In this document: positions 35,721 through 48,890 of the stretch, one piece after another
Layout: every line of letters begins with the position of its first letter
Numbering within the stretch: position 1 is the stretch's first letter
NCBI RefSeq assembly: GCF_001649575.2
Contig: NC_051431.1
Coordinates: forward strand, 24,747,931 to 24,811,930
Direction: 5' to 3'
Length of the DNA: 64,000 bases
DNA from: Kryptolebias marmoratus
Lineage: Eukaryota; Chordata; Actinopteri; Cyprinodontiformes; Rivulidae
Translations under genes and position numbers: made by a program
Notes under the pieces: model-generated
Seen by the model: only the letters and a program-made list of their open reading frames with translations
Told to the model about the DNA's origin: nothing
Databases searched by the model: none

Positions 35721-38700
35721 TTGCTGGTGCCCCTACCACTGATCCGGTTTCAATTTCAGCCACTAAATAAAAACGGTACAACACAAAATATCTTCCACAC
35801 AGAAGGTGAAGACTGACACTTGCATTTAAACTGGCAACAAGAGGAGGCCTTTTATTTGGAGGGAAACCTTTTCATGTTAACCGAAACGCTTCAAAAACAC
35901 GACTACATTCAGATCTCTGTAACCATTTGAGTGATAAAGACAAATAATCACAATTGTTTGTTAAAATCACTTGTGCTCTGTGTGACTGAAGAAGGAAACA
36001 AATGTGGTTAATCTGAACAGCATGAATATGCCTGGTGGGTATGTGAATAAGCTGTCAGCTGAGGTGTGTGTGTGTGTGTGTGAGTCACCTGTCGCAGGGT
36101 GCTGTTTAGGTGTGGACGGTGGCTGTAGACTAAACATCACCCTGTAACGCTCAATTTTAACTTCAGCACGGTGACAGTGTCAGTGAGTAGACGTATTTCT
36201 GTGTCCATCTGTGATTATGTGCTGGTGCAAAGAGGAGCAGAGCACAAACACCATCGTTCTTCCTCCATTTGCAACAACTTTTTCTGAGAGAAGTATGTCA
36301 TTGGATTATTTCTGCTCCATCTTAAAACGATTCATTACTGTAGTATTTCTGTTTCTCACCATAGATCAGTTTCATCTGATACAAGCAGCAGCACTGCTAA
36401 GAACTGAGGCATTATTATCGGAATATTAATGAGGAAGTACTTGTAAACCAACCTCTTGTAAAATATTCTGTGTCAGACACATTTGTGTGTGTGGGAAATG
36501 AGAATGAAGTGAACGAGTGTGAGAATGAATGTGTGTACAGTTTGTGTTTTTTTTGTGAGGCGTTTGTGTCTGTGACCAAACCAAGTCCGGACAGCAACCA
36601 AACCTCCTCTGGTGACACAGTGGCACACGTCCACTCCTCAGACAGGAAGCAGCGTCCCCGATCAGGAAATGAGAGACAAACTGTCACAGAAAAACTCCCA
36701 ACGGATCATTCATAAAAAGCTCATGAGCGCTGACTCAGAAGCTTGGCCAACGCTCTGGTTAAAAAAAGAAAGCCAAAAAAAAAAGAAAATTCTGAGAAGA
36801 GTTTTCACTCTGCTGTATCCCAAATCAACAAAATAGTTGTGCCAGACAGATAAAAAATACATTTGCAAACCATGTAGATACAATATTGATAGTTTCTGCA
36901 CAAACAAGTTGAAACAAAATCCAAAAGCAAAACAAGAACATCTTTAGGGTGCATTTTGTTTCATCACAAAATCCCAACCAAAAACTGATGTAGGTGAAGC
37001 AAATGCATAAAAAGATCTGAGCTGAAAAGAACAACAAACAAACAAAGTTTTTTTCCCTTAGTTGCATAAAATGAAGCCAATAATTCTTTGATTAGGATGT
37101 TTTGTTCGGTCTGAAGTCGAGACATGACAGCTGAGGAATAAACTTCCAATTGAATTACAGTAAAGACTGGTACTATTCACATGTGTTAAAAACAAATAAA
37201 TAAATAAAATCCTGCGAGACCATTAATGCACTGCGATATTAATCACATTCAAGCCATGCTGGCACTGCTACAGCATAGGCAAGTAAAAATAAAGCACGCC
37301 TAAAAAAAGCCACGTCTTCTGTAATCTGAGAAATGTCTTGTGACAACATGTCAAAGTGCCCCCAACATCGTCCTGCCAGAAACACTGTGGCAGTGCAAGT
37401 CTGCACCGACTGTGACAAGTCTGAGAGACGGCCTTCAAGCTTTCTATCCATGCATCAAGACGACCGGGCCATCAGCTAATGGAGGAGGACAGGACCAGAA
37501 AAGGCATTAATGATCCCTCCTACTAATGGGTATATTTACTGTTGCATAATAAGGTTTTCTGAAGAAGAGGATACAAGTGTTCATGAATAAATGCGAATTT
37601 CGTTTGCTAAAAAGACACTGATGAGATGTTGAAGCAGAACAGGATCTCATTGTCATGGTTTTCGTTTTTAACTAGTCATGTTGGTCAATTCAGCACATAG
37701 GAAAATATTCAAGAATTCCATTTAGGACAAAATGTACAAAAATTGGTTGTAATTTTTCTCATTAACATTGTTGATACGGTTATAATATTAAAATTTCATG
37801 GTTAATTATTCTAAAAATTGAGCTTATTCGAGTTTGTCTATTTTCACAGGTCTGATGAGCTTGTTTACATAAACAATATTCATTAAGTGTTAGCTTTAAA
37901 ATAACTTACAAGAATATACACATTAGTCACACTTGTCTAAAGCTAAGCGTTACTACTCTTAAAATAGATGGAAAACACCTGGAGTGATTCCACTGCCTGA
38001 TGTGAGCGTGGAAAAATATTACCATAGTTCAATGAAATACAAAAGAAGCACACTCACACAACACTTTGAAAAACTGAACAAAGCAGCTTTCATTTTTATG
38101 AACTCGGTTACTTGGAAACCAAGTTCTCTTAAGTGAAACTTAAAATACACAGATATTACCAAGTAATCTTTTCATGTTAACTGCCTCACTAGCTCCTGTT
38201 ACTGGCACTATCTGTGACACAGTAATCCTAAAAAAGTAGGCAGCAAGGGAACAAATACATCATGAGTAAATACTGGAAACCCACCTACATTTTATGAGGT
38301 GCATCTAAACATAGCACAAAAAGTAAGGAAACTTATGTTTGGTTGATTATTTCTCTGTTGCTTCCTGGTGATAAATCTTGTACAACTGGTACGCTTGTAT
38401 ATTTCCCCTAAATGGGGCCATATTTGTTTGGAAAATGCATTTGTAGGTTGAGCAAAAGAGTTCAGTATGTGGGTTACTCCCACTCCCTGATCTCTGCCAA
38501 TGATAAACAACTTATTCTGCTACTGATTCTTGTTTTGAGCTTCTGGTACCCCAGGTGCTGACAGTCAGGCCTTATTTTCTACATTTTTGGAAAAAAGATA
38601 AGGTAGCATTTCCCCTAGCATTATCCAAGAGGGGGTGTTCCACTCCCCTCTTGGAGGTCATGGCATGGAATAAATCAATAAAAGTCTGTACGTTACCAAT

Positions 38701-41460
38701 TCAGTGCGGCTGGGGGAGACGCCAAAGCAGATACAACACCACCTTCTCCCCCTGCACCTCAACCCAGAACCTTTTTATCTCAAGTTTAACACTGTAATAA
38801 CCGTGTACCAAACAAAGTGACGAGTAAGCTCTGTGATGTGTATGCATGCATATGAAGAGCCAGGAGTGCTATAGACACGTGACTTTTAACATGACTTTGA
38901 CACATTTTGGACATGTTCGTGTGGGTGAACACATTTGCACACTGTCAACTTATTAAATACTCAACAAATTTTGACAGGTAATGAACAAGCAAATACTGTG
39001 TAAACACGTTTTACTTGTAAATAACACGTGAATGACGAGTTGTTGGATGCAAATTTCACCCGTTTATGTCCCTTCTGGTCCACTGCATTTCTCGGTAGTT
39101 TTAGTCGCATCTCTTCTCACTGGCTGTTCAGATCCAGGGCTAAAGATCTGGTTATACTTCACAGGATGTAAGACATCACATCTCGCTGACATAATTGTCA
39201 TTGAAACAGTCTTTTTCGCATGGATAATTCATACAGAAAGAGAAACTGCGGGGGAGAAGTCCTGGTGCGCCCTCCCACCGTATCATGCATCAGACGGAGG
39301 AGAAGAGGATCACGTTGTTGAATGAGGAGGAGGGGGAGGAGGAGAGGTGGTGGTTCTCTTGTTCATCACAGAAATGGAAAAATAAAAGACATGAACGTAG
39401 GTGGCACGTTCGCCTACTCAAAAGGGTCAGACCTGAGCAGGGCGAGTTCAGTCTGTTGGTCGAATAGATGCAGGAGATGGACAATGAGAGGCACTTTTCC
39501 TATTTTCAGATGTCCGTTAACCCTGCGAGGGAGATGCTCCTTGAATCATTCCATCTTGCTAGTATAACAACTGGCTTCTGGGAGCGGACCAGTTGAAGGG
39601 AAATGACAATGTGTAAACAAACACCCCAACAAGGTTCTGACCAATCACACAAGACTTGGGGGGGGGGGTGCAAGTACGCGATTTCCGTCACACACCCACG
39701 TCAGAGACACACAACTTCGGCACTTATCATGGAGTATAGACCAACCTTAAACCCCTTTAGCAAAAAAAGGTGGGTGACTCCCAATGTTAAATGGCTATAA
39801 AACCTGATGTTTCTATGCTTCAGTGTTTTAGATTTTAATGCAGTAAACTCCTACATAAACAATACTTAGAGTATTGACTTATTACATCTGATGCTGATAT
39901 AAAGTTTTTATAGCTTTGATTGTTTAAACAACTTTGACCCTGTTAAAAAACACAAAGATTTATGTCAATGTTCCAATGAACCAATAAACCTATTTAGTAA
40001 AGCTATTTAGTTATTACATCTTCTGTAATGGTGCCTAATGATTTTTTTTTTTTTACTCTTGTCAGTTTCACTGCAAATACAGTGGAGAGGTTGACAGTAT
40101 GCATTAAAACATTTCCTTTATACATTTTAACAAATAAAAAGAAATGTGCTAAGTAAAATGTCAGTTCGTATGTGTGCTAAAAAAAATCTTTGAGAAAGAA
40201 TACACTGTAGTGAGAAAAGCTGCACCCTTTGTAAATAAACTTATAAGTATATAGTATTTAGTTGAATATGCATTTAAATGTACCATATTTTTCAAATGTT
40301 GTATTTCTTGCTGTTAATAAAAGCTAAACAAACTTGAATTCTTTGTCTTGTTGATCCCCTCCACCCCCCATCTGACTTGAATTATACTGGCCTATGGTTT
40401 GTTGCAGTCCAAGCAGATATTGTGCTCACTGGTTTTGCAATGATGACAAATTTGGGATATACTGTGCAGCTCTAAAACACAGTGCAGGTACAACGTGGCT
40501 TCAATGTGCCATGTGGTTTTCCAGGGCGTGACTTGGAGATTTTCTCTGCCAAGGTGTTGAAATCACACCTGGAAGACTTCCTACAGATGTTTTATCAAAA
40601 AGCGATCTGACACTGTGTCTTTTTCCCCCCTTTCTTACAATATCTTAACAACACATCTCCTGTTTTAATCTTATTCTTTCACTCAGTAGAATACATCAAT
40701 TAGACAGTTTTTGTTTAAATGTTCTAAAATCTTGTAACGCCAAACGTAAAAAGTCTCATAAACATTTACCTTATTAAAAGAAAAACATTAAATTCCTGTG
40801 ATCTGTTGGGTCTATTTTTTTGTTTGTTTTTCTGAGCTTGGAAAGTACATTTTAGTGTGTTATCAGGAATAAAAGCATAATATGAGTCACTGTTCTTCAA
40901 AAACAGTTGCTAAAACAGGGTTGTGTGGCCTGGCAGTAAACCCGTACAGAGAAAATTTCATTGGCTTGCAGTTTGAATCCAACCTGAGAGCTTTTCCAAA
41001 GTCCTCTGGACCCTCATGACCACGGATGACCCGTCCTAAAAGGGTGGTTGCTGCACTTTTGCAGCTGGCAGCTGCTAAAAGTGAGTCATAGGTTAGGTTT
41101 GAAAGGACACTAATAAGAGTGTTTGTATGTAAACATTTTTATGTATGTAAATTATGCCCACACCATATTCCCCTCTGTATCAGTGAATAAATCAACAGCA
41201 TTTTTTTCTTCTTCAAAAACTCTTCTATATTTAGCCGAGGTTCATGAATGGTTACCCAGAAGTCTACTTTCTGGTAAAAATCGGTCAAGGTTTGTTCCTT
41301 TTTAACCATGAAATTGGAAAAAAATAATAAACATGATAACATGATTAATTAAAGACAAAAAAAAAAACTTTTACTGTACTTAATAGTGCACATTTTAAAA
41401 AGACTTTCATACAGTATTCTGTTAAACCTAAACGTTATAAAAATATCACCCTTAAAATTT
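35721..41460. other. Intergenic or 5' UTR intron, no gene recognised
   Basis: No frame with recognisable homology. Contents noted: a (GT)n tract at about 36063-36081, a purine-rich GA/GGA segment at 39285-39360, and a repeat-looking block at about 38305-38800 beginning 'aaaaagtaaggaaacttatg' whose class I cannot name. Confidence 0.35.
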
Positions 41461-41466
41461 GCAACA

Positions 41467-41592
41467 GGTGTTCGTCTGCATCAACCTCTTAAGCCTGCGG
41501 GCCAAAATGATACCTTTCTTAAACTGCAATCGTTGGCCGCACAAAATCACTCAAATGGTCCGTGGGCTGCACTTGGACACCCTTGTTTTAAA
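41467..41592. mobile_element. Short hAT-like remnant
   Basis: The ends 'caggtgttcgtctgcatcaa' and 'tgcacttggacacccttg', with 'gcctgcgggcca' and 'ccgtgggctg' inside, resemble the termini of vertebrate hAT non-autonomous elements (the 'cgcgggccgcactttggaca' type). Diverged and tiny. Confidence 0.45.
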
Positions 41593-41599
41593 AGCTTAC

Positions 41600-43850
41600 A
41601 TTGGTGAGTATCAAAATGTCTAAAAGTTTTCAACTCAGGAAGCTATTTGGGCCAAACAACAGTTGGACAATTGGACAAATACATTAATCATTAGCGATTG
41701 GCTGACTCCAGATGTATTATTTGTTTGAAATGGATATTTTAAAGCCATCGTCATTTAGGTCTCAAGATAATTAAAACGCATCAATAGCTGTTCTATAAAA
41801 GCACTGCAGCCCTTTAATCGGATTGAATCATAGGTTTCTAATAAATCCTACCCATATTGTGAACATCACTGTAAAATGCAGAAAATCACGTTAATTGTTT
41901 AGAAAAATCCAAATTCTGTGTTTCATAGTAAAATCCACTTTTATCGTCCAATACTGTGATTCAGTCAGTGTTCATTGCATCTCAGAAAGTCCTGAGACTA
42001 CAAATGGAGAGCTGAATGCAACATACCCTTGTTTGTGAAATCTAAAATCTTACAAGTTGCCGTACAATGGTCAGCACAGACGGGCATTATCATAAAACTG
42101 ATCATTCAAGAGCAATTTAACACCACAGGTACATAAATGTTTTGAGCAAATCAGATGTGCAAGTCAGATGTTCAACAAAGCACGAGTCGCATGCAATGTG
42201 TATCGTCAACATAAACCACTCAGTGACTTCAGCTTTTTCACACCTCCTTCAGAGATGAGGCGAAGAAGAATAGATGATTCAAGACCATCGGAGGAGTCTG
42301 TCACTGGGAAGAGTTGGAGGATGATAAACATATTGAAGAGTAAAGAATAAAGAAAAAAAACTGAAGCAGAAGTGTCAGAAAAAAGACATTATGTGACAGG
42401 AAGGCACAAGAAAGAAATGGAAGTATAAACTGGGACTGAAGGGTGGACCCAAGTGAACTGTGTGTTCACAATAAGCCTCTGTTTTTTGGCAAGTGTGTGT
42501 GTGTTTGTATGTGCGTGCCACCAAGGCCAGTCCCATGCCCTGCACAAACACTGCCCTTGTGTTGCCCTTGCACTGCCAGCTTGGCCCCACAGACCCACTG
42601 AGGAGCAAAAAAACACAGCGGCTGGGAGGGAGCAGGGAGGTCACACGGGGCTGCTCGTGTTTTGCTTTGTGGAATCTGTAGCTCCAGGTGGCTCAGCGGC
42701 ACCTTCGGAGGCTTCCACATACCTGCATAGTCGCCGCGCAGTGCAAGTCCCTCAGCAGACGGCACGGAAATAAGCCGCTTTATTACACCAACAAACACAC
42801 GGAATTCAATACTGAAGTACGTACACTCGCTTCAGGCACGGAAGCAAACACCGCTGGTGTTTACCATACAGTTACCGAAGAACTACAGAGAATGCAAACT
42901 CTTATCACAATCACACAGTATTATTCAAAGCAAGCTCTGACATAAACTCTCACCACAGGGAAGGTCAAGCCCCGCAGGAATAAAAAAACACCACACAAAT
43001 ATGCAAAGTCTGCCCTGGCAAACTGTTTCTGTGAAAGACAAGAGAAGGAAATGAAATGCATAGTTCCAAAACTTCTTTTTGTCTTTTGACAAGAAATCAA
43101 ATCTACAAGGATTCCTTTTCCTTTTATTTTTTTTTTTAAAAAGGAAAAATAAATACTCATCTTCCATAAAGACATTTGACATCACAAAGAAAGGCCTAAG
43201 GATCTATTTCTGCTCGGATAGAATTAGATACTTCCTTGTTTTGTCTTTTTTTTTTTTTAAAGAACATTTGAATAACTGGATGATTCATCTCCAGCTTTCT
43301 GAACATCCAGAGATCAGAGATGAGAATAATAATACAAAATGTCTGGAGGTGGTGCAGATAGTTGTTCCTGTTTTGATGTTGGATTGTACACAAACAGCTG
43401 CTCCATCAGGGTAACAACAAGGATTATTCTTTGTTCCACTGAGGACAAAACAGACTTTATATGATTAGAAGCTGTGCCAAAGAGGAAACAATAAACAGCT
43501 ACCACTGGAATCTGAACATGTTACAAACATGGGTTTTCCACTTTGGGTCAATAATTTTCCATTTAGCACCAAGCTAACATCTATTATGACCACGTCTAGC
43601 ATTTGTATATAAATAAATATCTTTTTACATCTGTCACCATTTCCAAAGCTCAAATGTTCATGAAGCTTGTCACATCAATCATATGCGATCATATTTGTTT
43701 TCTTGTTTTTGTTCTTAATTTAGATATAACTTTCTAAATGAATGAATTAAAACAGTTTTGTAAAAAATATGCCCAAATTGACTGTTTTGTCCATTGAGCC
43801 ATTCAAACTCCAAAACGTCATCTAACTATAAAATGGATTCTGGAAAAAAA
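41600..43850. other. Non-coding stretch, no gene recognised
   Basis: Several overlapping open frames on both strands around 42375-42950, but none resembles a known protein. The nearby (GT) tract and base composition explain them. Confidence 0.35.
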
Positions 43851-43852
43851 TG

Positions 43853-44245
43853 GTATAGTGCTGCAAAAAGTATTTGCACCCTTACATATTCATTTTGTAT
43901 TTTCTGTTTTTGCTTACACATTTTAGATCAGTAAGTACATGTTAATATCAGAGAAAGATAACCTAAGAAAATACAAAATGCATTTTTTCAAAAGATTTAA
44001 TTTATAAAAAAAAAAAGAACTATCCAAACCAACCTGGCCTTATGTGAAAAAGTAAATGCCTCCTAAACCTGATAAGTCCTTTGTCTCTCTCTGGATGAGT
44101 CGTCAATGTGTTCCTGGAGTCCTTTTGATCAGCTGGCTACTCCTGGGAAGGTTCACCACTCATCCATGGTTTCTCCATTTGTGGATAATGGCTCGATTAA
44201 GTGATTTCTTGATTCTACAGGTCTGGGAGTGGCTGGTGAAACTGA
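43853..44245 (+). mobile_element. Non-autonomous DNA transposon fragment, Tc1-like type
   Basis: Starts 'tatagtgctgcaaaaagtat' and 'ttgcaccctta', then 'aaaatacaaaatgcattttt', 'aacctggccttatgtgaaaa' and 'ctccatttgtggataatggc', the landmark order of a common fish element of this kind. The right end is not found. Confidence 0.5.
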
Positions 44246-45384
44246 ACTCAGGTTTAAAAAATATATATATAAATTCAGTTATTATTCTTATATAATTATT
44301 CTTAGTCCTCTTTGTATGACTAATAATTAATATTGCTTTAAAAATGTTGAAAACGTAAGATTCTGCAATGTTTTAGCCCCAAAATTAAAACATTAACACA
44401 ACTATCAGAATGAGAAGAAATAAAAGCTGTTATGGGACTGACACCAACATTACGACTGAATGGTGCCGACCACATCAGCATTTGTATGTCTGCACTGATA
44501 AATTGGTGGGTTTATTTCAGCTGCATTTCCACCACAAATGGCTGAAGACAAATGCCAGTAACTGGCAATAACTCGCAGTGAGATAGTATTTTTTTTTTTT
44601 GGAAGCTCTAGCAAAAAATAAATAAAAATGAATCAGCTGCCTTATGATGGAATTGCAGAACTAAACATTTAAAATTGAATAAATGAAACACAAAATGTTG
44701 CAAAATTTGTTAATATCTTGATGTAATTTAACAAATCTGGGCTTTCCTGAACAATTAAGTATTTTTTGCACTTTACGATCCCTGTCACAATGAATGAGAT
44801 ACTGCAGTCTGTGTGATGTGACATCTAGGGGGGAACCCTGGGGGCTCAGGTCTCCTCAACATGTTACAGAAAGCAGAGGCAAGGAGGTTTACTACAAGCA
44901 TAAACAAACTACAACATTTAATGCTAAGCACAAAGTTTAAAGCAGAACAACATCCAAATCATTCTGAACAACTTTTCTGTAAGATTTGTCGACTATGATT
45001 AACTGGAACTGAAAATTAACTGTGTGACAATACAAACAATTATATTCTTATCAAAAGTAGAAAAGAAGCACACTAATCCTTACCTCTTCTTTTAGCAAAT
45101 TTCTATGTCACTCAGTGACGCCAAAGCGAGACGTAGCTTTGTAAAGAGTTTTGAAGACGTGCAGAATTAGATATTCTTCTCGAAAACATTAACAAAGCTA
45201 AACCTGATTTAAGTGAAGCGTTGCCAAAACGCGAAACAGCAGCTCCTGTCAAAACCAGTTAACCCTGTGCTGAAACTGCTCTGAAGGCTGCAGAACGTCT
45301 GATCGTTAGGGTGCAAAAGAGACGCAAGAGGCTGCAGCGTCCTGATTGTCATTTAAAATTTGGTCATCAACTATATGCAGTCAA

Positions 45385-45725
45385 CCCTGTTAGCAAAACA
45401 TCTCACGTACCACAAGATTGATTTAAAATCTAACTTTCAGGAAATAATCACTGAATGTTCCTCTGCAAGTGATTAACTTTTGGAGCCACCACAATCATCA
45501 TTAGCCAATAAAAACATGGCTATAACTCAGCCAGCTTTACAGATACTAAGCTAAAATTTGATGTGGTCGTAGCTGAGGGCCATTCACAACACAAGTCTCA
45601 CGATATTGCTTGAGATTGGATATAATGTTCAAGGACCAAGACTGGCAAAACTCTTGTCATAAGATGATCTTGGTTTAAAACTCTGTCAGTTTTAAACTAA
45701 GGTCTTCTAGGCTTTTAATTGTTGA
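45385..45725 (+). repeat. Dispersed repeat family A, copy 8
   Basis: Carries 'tgttagcaaaacatctcac', 'ctttcaggaaataatcac', 'ttttggagccacca', 'gctttacagatactaagcta', 'aaaatttgatgtggtcgtag' and 'cataagatgatcttggttta'. Confidence 0.7.
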
Positions 45726-48369
45726 AACTTGTTTGTATTCATTAAAACTGAAATATTTTCTTATTGTATTGTTTACATTTTATGAATGTGCCATATGATT
45801 TGATACTTGTTAGGTAGAAAAGTGTGGTTTCATCATAAGAAACAGATTATTAAAAATTAAAAAAAAAACAATGGAAAAAATGACAACAGATTTCATAACG
45901 CCCTGAGAATCCTGTGTTTAAGTTCAAATTTGACCTTGGGGAGTATAATGTTCATCATGTGCTAAGTGTATCAAAGTTTCCTGTTAGTCACAGTTGCTGC
46001 TGTTGAAAGTGCAGCCCGAGTTAATATTCTTGAGAAATTACCAAGCAAAGCTACAATAACTAACCATCTAGTGGGGTTTGAATGTAGCTGCTGATTTTCC
46101 TTCACACAGGGTTCTCATTTAATGTTTCCTCCCCCCTGCAGCTCTCCCATGGCCCACACTTGCAACAAAAAGTACTTTAGTGCAATGTTGAGAGGTGAGA
46201 TGTAAGATCTGAAATGAACATTTTGAACAACTAAGAGGCATTACCACTTACAATCACAACAAAATGAACTCCGACCTATAAGAACTTTAGCCATCAAACA
46301 TTACAGTAAGAGGTTGTTTAGCGAGAAAGACAATCATCTACAACACTGTTTAATAAACGGGAAGTTTAGAAGTACAGAAAACCCCAGCCTGTCACAAACA
46401 GCCTCCAGAGAATCAGAGCCTCTGATTCAGTTGGTGGAAAGAATGAAGACAAACTGACAAAAATAACACTGAGCATGGGTGAATATAGCAGAGATGACTC
46501 CCACAAACACACACACACACACTGCTGGTTCTTCAGCACTGGTATTCCAGCATCTTGCCAAGCTACCATTTATCTCCTGCGTAAACAAAGGACCACACAT
46601 TGGTAAAGAATGACAAACACACACACAGAAACCTGGAAATGGAGGACGTTTTTAAGCCCTGGCCATCATTTTGCTGTAGAGGTGACTGGGATGTTCTGAA
46701 CTGTGGTAACAAACACAGTGATGTCCATCTCGGAGTTTCACATCCATCCATCTGTTTTGGCACCTCAACTGAAAGTACACCGCTCTGCCACTTTATGTTC
46801 AACTAATAATTCAACACACAAACTAATGTTACCCACAAGAATCTGAATGCTGCATTATTTGTATTTTGGAGTAAAGTCTATGTCTTTTTTCCCTGGACAG
46901 GGACTATGACACAGTCTTTTTATTACTTTCCATCTGTCATTAGTTAACTGCAGCAGTGCTTATTCTATTGTCTAGATTAAAAAACACACGCACACACACA
47001 AACTGTCTAATTTTAAGTAATACCTCAAGTAGTGAGGTCAGTGCTATAAAGATAATGCTAACTAACAAACAAGCTCAGGGGCAGGGTTTCCTAAGATTGT
47101 GTTAGTGAAAGGGTTATGACCGCTTAGAGTTAATGTAAGCAAGGTAAAGAGCACCCAAGGTCATTTCTGTAGGAAAGAAGGAAAAAAAACATGGCCTTCA
47201 TTTAGTTTTTGTTATATTGTTGGGCTATGTGATGGTTTTGTGTGGTCACTTACATTCCTGTCTCTCTGTGACAGTAATATGCAGTGCTGGATGGAAGATC
47301 AGTGGCAGGAGACAGAGTAGCATGAATAATTGGATCAAGCTATTTTTCCACATCTGAGTAGGAGTGAAGGGGGGAGGCTTGTGGGGGGGATGTCAGAAAA
47401 ACAGCACACAGGTGGGAGGCGTGTGTACTGATTATTACTGGTTATTGGCCACCTGCACTGACTGAGAGCATGAAATGTGGTTATCATGCTGACAGGTGTC
47501 AAAGCTGCTGTTGAAACACAACATATAAAGAGTCAGAAAGTTAACAAAATGTTTACTCTGCAAAACACCTGCAGCAGAAACACGAACAGTGAGGCAGTTC
47601 TGGAGTTTATCGGCTCATATGCCAAGATATGTAGGCCTCATCTGACACAAACGTTGGTAAAATTGATGAATCTGGTAATTATGTTGATCAACTGGCCGAC
47701 AAATGTCAAGATAACAGCATACTTTCTTTAAATATTTCATTTAATACACATCTGAGATAAGGACAGAGGCAAGGGCTTAATTTGACATCACCAGACCTCC
47801 CTCTTCCCTAATATCTCTTCCAGTTTATCTGGAGAGACTCCAAGGCCAGGCAAGCTCTGAGATATAGGGGGGCATCCACATGGGAGTGGTGGTTTTGAAT
47901 ACATAAAAGTTTTTTATTCGTTTCTTTCTTGAGTCCTCATGGAAGCAGCATTTTAGTAGCCCCTAAATCTTTAAGCAAACATGTTCCAAGGTGGAAAAAA
48001 AATATCTTGAATTGCCACCCTTGTTTTTTTTTGTGTTGACAGCCAAACCAAAACCTTTGGAAAACTACGCTGTTATAGCCCCACCTGTAATCTAACCAAT
48101 GACCTGAGGGTGTTCTCTTCTTCTTGGGTTTTCATTTTGAACCCAGTGTGTGAGCCTTACGCACATGTTCCTCACCTTGCTTCCTGCTTTTTTTCATGGT
48201 AGAGTTACAGCACCAAATACCGGCCCGGCATAGCTACTTCAGTGCCTTGGGTCATTTTGTTTTTGTGTTTCTGTGTGGATGAAGACATTTCTAGACACGC
48301 AGACATGTTTACCAGGGTATGTTTTTTTAGAAACGTCAAAATAAAAAGATAATTTTAGAAAAACTGTGT
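45726..48369. other. Non-coding stretch, no gene recognised
   Basis: Short CA tracts at about 46508-46521 and 46985-47000. No coding frame recognised. Confidence 0.35.
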
Positions 48370-48890
48370 TTCCGTATGGGCAAGGCTCTAGCCTCTTTTG
48401 CGAGTCCTGAGTCTAGCCTGAGGTCTTCTCATAGTGGGACATGTCTAAAACACCTCCCTTGCAAGGCATCCAGAGGACACCTAATCAGATGACCAAAACT
48501 ACCTGAACTGGTTCCTTTAGATGCTAAGGAGCAGCTACTCCCAAAAAAAAAGCCAAACTCCTCACTCTATCTGTAAGGGTGAGTCCAGCCACTCTGCAGA
48601 GGAAGCTCTTTCAGCTGCTTGTATTCGTAACCTCATTCTTTTGTTCATTACTCACTGGTCATTATCTGCAGTTCATGACCATAGATGAGGGATGGAATGT
48701 AAATTTAATAGTAAGTTATGATCACTGCAGACTGTCTCAATCCTTCCATCAATCTCCCACTTACAAACAAAACCCTGAGATTCTTGATCTCCTCCACATG
48801 GAGCAGTAGCTCATTCCCAACTGGGAGTTGGCATCCCACCCTTTTCCAGCTGAGAACCATGGCTTCAAACTTGGAGGTGATGATCAGTAG
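48370..48890 (-). pseudogene. Non-LTR retrotransposon reverse transcriptase fragment
   Basis: Minus-strand translation across frames gives 'SKFEAMVLSWKRVGC', 'VGNELLLHVEEIKNLRVLF', 'IPSLIYGHELQIMT' and 'SFGHLIRCPLDALQGRCFRH', the C-terminal RT and thumb part of an abundant fish LINE. In-frame stops and frame changes show it is dead. The clade is not certain; RTE-, L1- and Rex-type elements share this general layout. Confidence 0.7.

Noticed and set aside
39230..39560. Possible promoter or CpG patch with purine-rich run
   Set aside because: Too few CpGs, no clear initiator or downstream exon; read as purine-rich low-complexity sequence.
42375..42945. Several overlapping frames of 75-110 codons on both strands
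   Set aside because: Both strands are open over a GC-richer patch; neither gives a recognisable protein.
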